A program made the position numbers and the translations under genes. The notes beneath the pieces were generated by a model. It searched no databases and was not told where the DNA came from. It worked only from the letters and a program-made list of their open reading frames with translations. From NCBI GenBank assembly GCA_013696535.1, contig JACCYI010000150.1:1-6037 (forward strand): DNA of 6,037 nt, written 5' to 3'. Source of the DNA: Solirubrobacterales bacterium. GTDB taxonomy: Bacteria > Actinomycetota > Thermoleophilia > Solirubrobacterales > Solirubrobacteraceae. This document shows, piece by piece, positions 1 through 5,350 of this stretch (position 1 is the first letter of the stretch; every line of letters starts with the position of its first letter).

Positions 1-461
1 GAGCCGGTCACTGCGCCGTCCGGTCCAATCTCGGGTGCCGACAGTCGGCGCAGCCCCTTGCGCGGCTCGACGGTCCACCCGGGCTCGATGTCCGAGGGCG
101 GCTGGGCGGCCACCAGGCAGGCGCGCCGGTCGCCGGACGCAAAGGGGGCTACGTCGTCGGCGCTCGCGCCCGCGTCGAGCAGGAACGAGGCCGCGACGTG
201 ACCGAGGAGCGGAACGCTCGTCAGCACCCGGCCCAGCTCCTCGAAGACGAGCATGGCGTCCATCGGGTCCAGGCCGGCGCCGCCGTGCTCCTCGCGGACG
301 AGCAGGCCCAGCCAGCCGGCCTGCACGGCGGTCGGCCACAGGTCGGTGGGCGAGTGTCCTTCGAGCGCGCCGCGAGCCTCCTCGACGGTCTTGAAGCGCG
401 AAAGTGCGCCACGTGCAGCTTCGCGCAGGAACTCCTGCTCATCGCTCAACGCGAAGTTCAT
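1..461 (-). CDS. Acyl-CoA dehydrogenase, second subunit of a tandem pair (partial, 3' end off the left edge)
   Basis: Reading from an ATG at 461 to the left edge gives 153 residues with no stop. They match the N-terminal helical domain of acyl-CoA dehydrogenases: an opening MNFALSDEQEFLREAAR, then a central GWLGLLVREEHGGAGLDP (about residues 51-68), then FEELGRVLTSVPLL (about 75-88). The FAD and CoA binding middle and C-terminal domains lie outside the window. The start is secured by an AAGGAGG ribosome binding site 10 bases upstream and by an ATGA overlap with the stop of the preceding dehydrogenase gene, which implies translational coupling. Family knowledge: these flavoenzymes make the alpha-beta double bond in acyl-CoA thioesters, and adjacent actinobacterial pairs often form mixed tetramers. 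The substrate cannot be read from this fragment. The family call is firm; its partnership with the upstream gene is inferred. Confidence 0.88.
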   Translation of the reverse strand, partial: MNFALSDEQEFLREAARGALSRFKTVEEARGALEGHSPTDLWPTAVQAGWLGLLVREEHGGAGLDPMDAMLVFEELGRVLTSVPLLGHVAASFLLDAGASADDVAPFASGDRRACLVAAQPPSDIEPGWTVEPRKGLRRLSAPEIGPDGAVTG

Positions 462-1666
462 GACGCGAGCGCCTCCTTCTCCTTCGCCCGCAGCTCCGAG
501 AAGGCCACGCCCTTGTCGAGCCGCGGCTCGGGAGGCAGGCCGAGCACGCGCTCACCGACCAGGTTGCGCAGGATCTCCTCTGTGCCGCCGGCGGACTTCA
601 GCCCGGGCATGTCGGAGACGAGCTGGCCCCATCCGTCCTCGTCGAGGGCGTCCGGGCCGAGCGTGTCGGCGATGAGTTCGCCCGCCTCGACGGCGGCCTT
701 GATGGTGGTGACCTTCGCCAGGCCGCCCTCAGGACCCGGGAGGCCGCCGCGCAGGAGCACCGAGAGCATCCGGTAGCCCGTGAACCTCAGCGCCAGGAAG
801 TCGGCTGCGATCTCGCCGAAGCGGTGACGGACCTCCGGGTCGTTCGCCGCCTCCGGGTCGGCGAGCAGTGCGTGGGCGAAGCGATCCGCCCGCCAACCGA
901 AGCCCTCGCCGCCGAGGCCGATGGTCACGCGCTCGAAGAGCAGCGTGGTGAGCGCGACGCCCCAGCCGCCGTCGATCGCGCCGACTTCGGAGCCCGGCTC
1001 GAGGACCACGTCGTCGAGGAAGACCTCGTTGAAGTGGGCGTCCCCGGAGATCTGGCGAAGCGGACGCACCGTGACGCCCTCGGCGTCCATGGGGACGATG
1101 AACATCGTCAGGCCCTTGTGCTTGGGGACGTCCGGATCAGTCCGCGCGAGGAGCAGTCCGAAGGCGGCGAACTGGGCGTTCGTGGTCCACACCTTCTGCC
1201 CGCTGAGCGACCATGAGCCGTCCTCGGCCTGCCGGGCGCGGGTCTGGATGCCGGCCAGATCGGAGCCTGCGGCCGGCTCTGAGAACATTTGGCACCACAC
1301 TTCGTCGGCGGTCAGCATGGGGCCGAGGTAGCGGTGCTTCTGCTCCTCGGAGCCGTGGGCGATGATCGTCGGCCCCAGCATCCCCACGCCGATGATGTCG
1401 AGGATCCCGGGGACGCCGGCGCGACCGATCTCCTGGTTGGCGACGACCTGGTGAAGCGGACCGAGGCCTTGTCCGCCGTAGTCGGCCGGCCACGTGATGC
1501 CGTTCAATCCGCCCTTGGTGAGCTCTGCCTGCCACGCCCGCCGGGCCACGATGACGTCCGGGGTCTCGTGCTGCTGGTTCTCGGGCGCGTCGACCGTGTG
1601 GACTTCGAGCCACTGCCGGACCCGGACGCGGTATTCCGCGAGCTCCGGGGTGTCGTTCAAGTCCAA
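458..1666 (-). CDS. Acyl-CoA dehydrogenase (FadE type), complete, 402 aa
   Basis: This is a full-length acyl-CoA dehydrogenase, oxidising an acyl-CoA to the trans-2-enoyl-CoA and passing electrons to electron-transfer flavoprotein. It opens MDLNDTPELAEYRVRVRQWL. The FAD/substrate motif WCQMFSEPAAGSDLAG lies at residues 124-139, QKVWTTNA at 157-164, and the C-terminal GGTEEILRNLVGERVLGLP at 360-378. The glutamate of the YEGT motif used as catalytic base in medium-chain enzymes is replaced here (AGGT, 359-362). Glu245 in LLFERVTIG is the likely base, as in isovaleryl-CoA dehydrogenase. The TTG start at 1666 is chosen because the open frame upstream has no family similarity and lies antisense to the glycosyltransferase gene, and because a GGAG sits 7 bases before it. 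It overlaps the next dehydrogenase by ATGA, so the two are probably co-translated. The substrate is unknown. Confidence 0.93.
   Translation of the reverse strand: MDLNDTPELAEYRVRVRQWLEVHTVDAPENQQHETPDVIVARRAWQAELTKGGLNGITWPADYGGQGLGPLHQVVANQEIGRAGVPGILDIIGVGMLGPTIIAHGSEEQKHRYLGPMLTADEVWCQMFSEPAAGSDLAGIQTRARQAEDGSWSLSGQKVWTTNAQFAAFGLLLARTDPDVPKHKGLTMFIVPMDAEGVTVRPLRQISGDAHFNEVFLDDVVLEPGSEVGAIDGGWGVALTTLLFERVTIGLGGEGFGWRADRFAHALLADPEAANDPEVRHRFGEIAADFLALRFTGYRMLSVLLRGGLPGPEGGLAKVTTIKAAVEAGELIADTLGPDALDEDGWGQLVSDMPGLKSAGGTEEILRNLVGERVLGLPPEPRLDKGVAFSELRAKEKEALAS
472..478 (-). promoter_or_regulatory. Ribosome binding site of the second acyl-CoA dehydrogenase
   Basis: Read on the minus strand this is AAGGAGG, ending 10 bases before the ATG at 461. 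It lies inside the last codons of the upstream dehydrogenase gene and, with the ATGA overlap, fixes the start of the downstream gene. Confidence 0.75.
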
Positions 1667-1742
1667 GGGAGGTCTCCAGGTCTTCTCGTCGGAACGCGCG
1701 TGTTCGCTGGAGGGTAGCTCACGCGCGTGCGAGGCTGTGGCG
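1667..1742. promoter_or_regulatory. Divergent promoter region with two ACGCGCGT palindromes
   Basis: This 76-base gap separates the divergent acyl-CoA dehydrogenase operon (minus) and glycosyltransferase gene (plus), so it should hold promoters for both. ACGCGCGT, its own reverse complement, occurs at 1694-1701 and again at 1721-1728, 27 bases apart start to start. The second copy extends to the 10-base palindrome CACGCGCGTG (1720-1729), and both copies are followed by G. Between them, on the minus strand, TACCCT (1716-1711) fits a TANNNT -10 box about 45 bases before the dehydrogenase start. No clear -35 box was found for either direction. A repressor binding both palindromes is an inference. 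Confidence 0.5.
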
Positions 1743-2819
1743 ATGCTCCGTGTGCTGCAGGCTGTCGCCGCTATCACCGTCCTGACCCGCCTGGCCCGCG
1801 GTCGCAACCGTCTCGAGGCCCTCGGGGCCGCCTCCCCGCCGTCCGGGCGGGTCAGCGTGGTGGTACCCGCCCGCAACGAGGCCGGGCGGATCGGGCCCTG
1901 CCTGGCGGGGTTGGCGGACGATGTGGACGTGACCGAGGTGCTCGTCGTCGATGACCGCTCCGACGACGGCACCGCGGCGGTGGCGCGTTCCGCCGGGGCC
2001 AAGGTCCTGGCCGGCGAGGATCCGCCCCCGGGCTGGATCGGAAAGCCCTGGGCCTTGCAGCAGGGGCTCGAGGCGTCAACGGGCGATGTCGTGGTGTGCG
2101 TCGACGCCGACACGCGCCCCAAGCCGGGCCTGGCCCGGGCACTCGCCGCGGCGCTCGAGGATGCGGATCTGGTCACCGCGGGCACGCGGTTCGTGTGCGA
2201 CTCGGCGGGCGAGCGCTTCCTGCACCCCTCGATGCTCGCCTCGCTGATCTTCCGCTACGGGCCTTCGGACGTCGAGGCTCCACCACGCATCCTCTCCAAC
2301 GGGCAGTGCACGGCCGTTCGCCGGGTCCCGTTCCTGGCGGCGGGCGGCTACGCGGCCTCGGTCGGCCACATGACCGACGATGCAGCCCTCGCTCGCGCGC
2401 TCGCCGCGCGAGGTTGGCGGGTCGCCTTCCGTGACGGATCGGAGCTCATCGAGGTCAAGATGCACGACTCCGCGACGGAGGCGTGGCGGGAGTGGGGGCG
2501 GTCGCTCGCGCTCGCCGACGTCGAGCCGCCCGCGTGGCGGGTCGCCGACGGCGGTGTCGTCTGGCTGGCGATGGCGCTGCCGGTCATCCGGGCGCTCAGC
2601 GGCCGGGCTCGCGCCCTCGACTGGGTTCTGCTCACGGTGAGGGCGGCCCTGCTCGTCGCGTTGCGCGGCTCCTACGCGCGACGGGGGCTCGCATACTGGC
2701 TCTCACCGCTGGCCGACCCGGCCACGGCGGTCCGGCTCACCCTGTCGAGCCTGCGGCAGACGAGGACGTGGCGCGGCCGGACCTACGAAGCCGCGCCAGC
2801 GCGAACAGCGCACCGATGA
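1743..2819 (+). CDS. Family 2 glycosyltransferase, CrtQ-like (carotenoid glycosylation), 358 aa
   Basis: This is a membrane-associated GT-A fold glycosyltransferase that probably moves a sugar from a nucleotide sugar to a lipid or carotenoid acceptor. Motifs seen in order: VVPARNE (40-46), [11 protein letters not shown] (67-77), GWIGKPWAL (97-105), the metal-binding DAD (121-123), SNGQC (185-189), the acidic pair in MTDDAAL (212-213), and WREWGRSL (248-255). Two hydrophobic segments follow (about 270-285 and 292-307), then a basic tail. The order and length resemble CrtQ, the staphyloxanthin-pathway glycosyltransferase (about 375 aa). The ATG at 1743 is preferred because GAGG lies 8 bases upstream; GTG at 1737 is a possible alternative. 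Family resemblance is firm. The carotenoid acceptor is inferred from the neighbouring CrtA-like and CrtI-like genes; a hopanoid or other lipid remains possible. Its last 83 bases overlap the end of the convergent PlsY-like gene. Confidence 0.88.
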   Translation: MLRVLQAVAAITVLTRLARGRNRLEALGAASPPSGRVSVVVPARNEAGRIGPCLAGLADDVDVTEVLVVDDRSDDGTAAVARSAGAKVLAGEDPPPGWIGKPWALQQGLEASTGDVVVCVDADTRPKPGLARALAAALEDADLVTAGTRFVCDSAGERFLHPSMLASLIFRYGPSDVEAPPRILSNGQCTAVRRVPFLAAGGYAASVGHMTDDAALARALAARGWRVAFRDGSELIEVKMHDSATEAWREWGRSLALADVEPPAWRVADGGVVWLAMALPVIRALSGRARALDWVLLTVRAALLVALRGSYARRGLAYWLSPLADPATAVRLTLSSLRQTRTWRGRTYEAAPARTAHR

Positions 2820-3330
2820 TGCACATCAGGGCTCCTGTACCGGCGACCCGGTCGACGGGATCGAACGGAAGCTGCAGGGCCGGATAGGCGAACACGCCGG
2901 CTCGGGCACCCCATCCGAAGCTCCGTGCCCCCGCCGTCACCGCCCCGCACAGGACCAGTGCGAGCAGCGCGGCGAACGGGGAGAGCGCGAAGGCCCCGCC
3001 GACGAAGCACATCACGGCCTTGCCGCCGCGAAAGGACGCGAAGACGGGGAAGGCGTGGCCGACCATCGCCCCGGCCACGGCGGCGAACGCCACCCAGTAG
3101 CCGCCGATCGCCAGGCCGGCGAAGCCCGCCGCCAGCGCCTTGGCGGCGTCACCGAGGAAGGCCGGCGCGGCACGGCGCGGACCCAGGTGGTCGAGTGCGT
3201 TCCAGGCGCCCGGATTGCCGTCCCCGACCTCACGCAGGTCGATCCCGTGGGCGCGCCCGACCAGGAGCGAGACGGGAATCGAGCCCAGGAGGTAGCCGAC
3301 GACCGCTCCTGCTACGTACTCAGTGAACAC
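2737..3330 (-). CDS. PlsY-type membrane acyltransferase, divergent paralogue, 197 aa
   Basis: This is an integral membrane acyltransferase of the glycerol-3-phosphate acyltransferase (PlsY) family, which in canonical members uses acyl phosphate to acylate glycerol 3-phosphate. Signature regions: [14 protein letters not shown] (13-26), [12 protein letters not shown] (33-44), LGDAAKA (59-65), and [16 protein letters not shown] (91-106). Several hydrophobic segments (about 5-25, 66-90, 105-134, 162-179) agree with a multi-pass protein, and the length is normal. The second region departs from the usual GSGNxGATN: Ser becomes Asp and Thr becomes Trp. A short Ser/Ala/Gly tail extends past the usual end. 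The GTG at 3330 is chosen because family homology begins there; the AAAGGAGG upstream is 13 bases away, rather far. It could be the housekeeping PlsY, but its place among carotenoid genes suggests acylation of a carotenoid glycoside (inference). Confidence 0.87.
   Translation of the reverse strand: MFTEYVAGAVVGYLLGSIPVSLLVGRAHGIDLREVGDGNPGAWNALDHLGPRRAAPAFLGDAAKALAAGFAGLAIGGYWVAFAAVAGAMVGHAFPVFASFRGGKAVMCFVGGAFALSPFAALLALVLCGAVTAGARSFGWGARAGVFAYPALQLPFDPVDRVAGTGALMCIIGALFALARLRRSGRATSSSAAGSTG
2769..2798. repeat. GC-rich inverted repeat in the convergent gene overlap
   Basis: TGGCGCGG (2769-2776) and CCGCGCCA (2791-2798) are perfect 8-base complements around a 14-base loop. The hairpin sits where the glycosyltransferase and PlsY-like genes converge and overlap. 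A bidirectional terminator is conceivable, but it lies before both stop codons and no T tract follows, so a terminator role is weakly supported. Confidence 0.4.
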
Positions 3331-3333
3331 GTG
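3328..3333. promoter_or_regulatory. CACGTG palindrome forming two back-to-back GTG starts
   Basis: The palindrome CACGTG supplies GTG on the minus strand (3330-3328) for the PlsY-like gene and GTG on the plus strand (3331-3333) for the CrtA-like gene. The genes share no base and have no spacer, so promoters and ribosome binding sites would have to lie in each other's coding sequence. This depends on both start assignments being right. Confidence 0.55.
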
Positions 3334-4032
3334 CCCGTTCTCGCCTCCTTTCACCTGACGCGCTACAGCCGCGCGACCGCGCCCGAGGGATTGTCGCGCA
3401 TGGGCCTTGACCGCCCCGTGCTCTGGCGCACCCCGGGGCTGCGCTTCGTGAAGCTCATGGGCACGGGCCGCGGGCAGACGATGACCCTGAGCGCCGACCT
3501 GCGCCGCTGGGCGATGTTCGCGGTGTGGGACGACGAGGCGGCGCTGGACGCATTTCTCGCCGACTCCGAGATCCCGGCGCGATGGCGAGCGCTGGCCGCC
3601 GAGCACTACACGGTTCGTCTGGAGCCGCTGCGGGCCCATGGTTCCTGGGGCGGGGAAAATCCACTCCACGGAGCCGGCGCGACCGCCGGGGCCGAGGGCC
3701 AGATCGCCGTCCTCACCCGGGCGACGATCCGGCTTCGGCGCCTCCGCGCGTTCTACGGTTCGATCCTCCCTCCGGCCACGGCGCTGGCGCAGGCTCCCGG
3801 CCTCCTCGAATCGGTCGGCGTGGGCGAATGGCCCGTCGCACGCCAGGCGACCTTCTCCCTCTGGCGCTCGCTCGACGACGTCCAGGGCTTCGCCTACCGG
3901 CGGGGAGACCACCGGGACGTGATCGCCCGCACCCGCGAGGAGAACTGGTACTCAGAGGAGCTCTTCGCCCGCTTCGTGCCCCACGGCGCCGAGGGCACCT
4001 GGAACGGGCGCGACCCCCTAGAAGTCCCCTGA
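3331..4032 (+). CDS. CrtA-type carotenoid oxygenase (spheroidene monooxygenase family), 233 aa
   Basis: This matches the CrtA family, which in purple bacteria adds a 2-keto group to acyclic carotenoids such as spheroidene, using O2. Seen motifs: [16 protein letters not shown] (33-48), the strand [12 protein letters not shown] (58-69), WGGENPL (106-112), [16 protein letters not shown] (127-142), [16 protein letters not shown] (163-178), and [14 protein letters not shown] (202-215), ending GTWNGRDPL. His194 in RRGDHRDVI is a candidate cofactor ligand, since a heme has been reported for purple bacterial CrtA. The GTG at 3331 is preferred because the first strand (LASFHLTRY) looks like the family start. 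It has no good ribosome binding site, and ATG at 3400, after GAGGG, is an alternative giving 210 aa. It diverges from the PlsY-like gene with no spacer. Family call strong; the exact carotenoid substrate is unknown. Confidence 0.87.
   Translation: MPVLASFHLTRYSRATAPEGLSRMGLDRPVLWRTPGLRFVKLMGTGRGQTMTLSADLRRWAMFAVWDDEAALDAFLADSEIPARWRALAAEHYTVRLEPLRAHGSWGGENPLHGAGATAGAEGQIAVLTRATIRLRRLRAFYGSILPPATALAQAPGLLESVGVGEWPVARQATFSLWRSLDDVQGFAYRRGDHRDVIARTREENWYSEELFARFVPHGAEGTWNGRDPLEVP
3344..3351 (-). promoter_or_regulatory. Candidate ribosome binding site of the PlsY-like gene
   Basis: On the minus strand this reads AAAGGAGG, an excellent anti-Shine-Dalgarno match, but it ends 13 bases before the GTG at 3330, longer than usual. 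No other start codon in that frame lies at better spacing. It falls within codons 5-7 of the CrtA-like gene. Confidence 0.5.
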
Positions 4033-4058
4033 AAAGCCCGCCACGTCTGATCTTCAGC

Positions 4059-4079
4059 GGCCTCCTAGCTCAGTAGGCC
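4059..4079. repeat. Short inverted repeat with a tRNA 5'-end look-alike between convergent genes
   Basis: GGCCT (4059-4063) and AGGCC (4075-4079) can pair across an 11-base loop, between the ends of the CrtA-like gene (stop at 4032) and the DUF4188 gene (stop at 4070). It might slow transcription in either direction but lacks a T tract. The same bases match the start of a tRNA gene, with TAGCTCAGTAGG at 4066-4077 fitting the conserved D-arm pattern. No anticodon arm or T arm follows. Confidence 0.3.
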
Positions 4080-4570
4080 TGGACCGGCGCCTGGTCGTCG
4101 GGCCGGGTGCCGAGGCGGCGGGCAGCCGTGCTCGTCGAGCCGAGCGGCATGTGCGTGCCGGCGATCGCGAGACCAATCCGGGGCATGTTGCCGTAGACGC
4201 TCTCGTACTCGCCGTTGCGAACACGGTAGGTCTCGTGCCAGATACCGACGTCGCCCGAGCTGCGGACCTGCTGGTTGAAGGCCTTCCAGGCCGGGAAGTG
4301 CGAGGAGCCGGGGTCGCGGGCGTAGCGCTCGAGATGCTCGAAGCTGCGCCAGTACTGCATCAGCGTCGGCCCGACGGTCATCAGCCCCTGCGTGGCGCCG
4401 AGGAACCCCGAGTCGGGACGCTGCTCGAGCTCGCGAATCATCTTCGGCATCGCGACGAAGACGGGCACCCAGCGATGGAGCTTGAGTGGCCGGTTGATGC
4501 GCATACCGATCAGGAAGACGACGAAGTCGCCGTCGATGCGCGCGCCGTAGCGGCCTGGAGAAACCGTCAT
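4070..4570 (-). CDS. DUF4188 monooxygenase-like protein, 166 aa
   Basis: The protein matches the DUF4188 family, often labelled monooxygenase family protein and thought to have a dimeric alpha-beta barrel (ferredoxin-like) fold; no reaction is established. Characteristic stretches: [20 protein letters not shown] (18-37), FLGATQG (56-62), [15 protein letters not shown] (72-86), [11 protein letters not shown] (89-99), the near-invariant [12 protein letters not shown] (104-115), and ESVYGNMP (123-130). Length is normal and there is no signal peptide. The ATG at 4570 lies 9 bases after the stop of the lipoprotein hydrolase gene on the same strand, so it is probably the third gene of the operon that starts with the CrtI-family gene. 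It converges on the CrtA-like gene, whose family is also a small monooxygenase with a predicted related fold. A role in carotenoid oxidation is inference only. Confidence 0.86.
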   Translation of the reverse strand: MTVSPGRYGARIDGDFVVFLIGMRINRPLKLHRWVPVFVAMPKMIRELEQRPDSGFLGATQGLMTVGPTLMQYWRSFEHLERYARDPGSSHFPAWKAFNQQVRSSGDVGIWHETYRVRNGEYESVYGNMPRIGLAIAGTHMPLGSTSTAARRLGTRPDDQAPVQAY

Positions 4571-4579
4571 GCGCGGAGC

Positions 4580-5350
4580 CTAACCTCGATCGGCCCGCGC
4601 CTGCACGATCAGCTTGTCCAGTCGCTCCCAGAAGACGCGGCGGCTGTCGAGGCCGGCCCGCTGGGGCCCGAGGTGGTCGGCCACCGCCGGGTCACGGATG
4701 AGGACGTAGCTCCGGCGGCCGCGGGGCACGCGCGTTGCAGAGGCGACGATCCGCTGGGCCGGCGCCGTGCCCACCACGGTATCCCGCGATCCCGCGAGCG
4801 CGACGATGCGGGTCGCGGCCGGGATCTCCTCCGGCGCGACCTCCGGAATGCTCGCCGCGACCCCGCGCAGGCTCCTGCCCGGGTAGAGGGAGAGGATCGC
4901 CCGCGGCGCCGGCAGCCCGGCCTGGCCGGCGATCGCGGCGTAGTCGGCGGACAGGGCGCCGCCGGCGGAGTGACCCACGACCACCAGTGATCGCGGGCGG
5001 GCGTCGGCCTTGGCCAGGGCGAGGCGGGTGCCGGCGATGAGGTTGCCCAGCACCTGGTCGGGCGGGCTGAGCACGGAGTCCTGATAGCGCGGGTAGATCA
5101 CCACGTTGCCCCTGCGGGCGAGGTGGTCGAGCCATGGCCGGTAGTTGGGCGGCAGCGTCGCGCCCCAGCCGTGGAGGAAGAGCACGACCGGCAACGGGCC
5201 TTCGACGTCGGGTCGGATGATGAACGCGGTCTGCGGTCCACGGCCGACCTGCTCCGTGAGGATCCGACCGGGGTCGTCCGCGCGCTGCTTGCTCTCACCG
5301 CCGCAGGCGGCGAGGGCGAGTACCGCGACGACCAACGCTGATCGCCTCAC
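4580..5350 (-). CDS. Lipoprotein alpha/beta hydrolase, 256 aa
   Basis: The N terminus is a lipoprotein signal: MRRS, a hydrophobic run (5-14), then the lipobox LAAC with Cys16 as the lipidated residue, so the mature enzyme should sit on the outer face of the cytoplasmic membrane. The rest is an alpha/beta hydrolase: an oxyanion-hole loop FLHGWGA (58-64), the nucleophile elbow GHSAGG (126-131, Ser128), a probable acid Asp190 in LAGSRDTVVG, and a probable His226 in VADHLGP. Such enzymes cut esters, amides or thioesters. The start GTG at 5350 is chosen because it puts the lipobox in the right place and because GTGA overlaps the stop of the upstream carotenoid desaturase gene. It is followed 9 bases on by the DUF4188 gene. 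The substrate is unknown; the coupling suggests a carotenoid ester or a membrane lipid, but this is a guess. Confidence 0.88.
   Translation of the reverse strand: MRRSALVVAVLALAACGGESKQRADDPGRILTEQVGRGPQTAFIIRPDVEGPLPVVLFLHGWGATLPPNYRPWLDHLARRGNVVIYPRYQDSVLSPPDQVLGNLIAGTRLALAKADARPRSLVVVGHSAGGALSADYAAIAGQAGLPAPRAILSLYPGRSLRGVAASIPEVAPEEIPAATRIVALAGSRDTVVGTAPAQRIVASATRVPRGRRSYVLIRDPAVADHLGPQRAGLDSRRVFWERLDKLIVQARADRG

Noticed and set aside
198..776. Plus-strand open frames over the acyl-CoA dehydrogenase genes
   Set aside because: They are antisense shadows of well-supported dehydrogenase coding sequence, with Arg/Pro/Ser-rich translations.
1667..2185. Minus-strand open frame extending the acyl-CoA dehydrogenase by 173 residues upstream
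   Set aside because: The extension is antisense to the glycosyltransferase, is low in complexity (Arg/Ser/Thr/Pro rich) and has no family similarity. The TTG at 1666 with GGAG fits the family start.
3055..3330. Plus-strand extension of the CrtA-like frame to ATG 3055
   Set aside because: It is antisense to the PlsY-like gene and its translation has no resemblance to the CrtA family.
3331..3912. Minus-strand open frame extending the PlsY-like protein by 194 residues
   Set aside because: It is antisense to the CrtA-like gene, and PlsY homology starts at the GTG at 3330. The frame stays open because of high GC.
4059..4140. Complete tRNA gene
   Set aside because: Only the first 19 bases fit. 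No closing D stem, anticodon arm, TTCGA-type T loop or matching acceptor strand follows.
4151..4990. Plus-strand open frame of 279 codons
   Set aside because: It lies antisense to the DUF4188 and hydrolase genes, both of which have clear family motifs. The translation resembles no known family.
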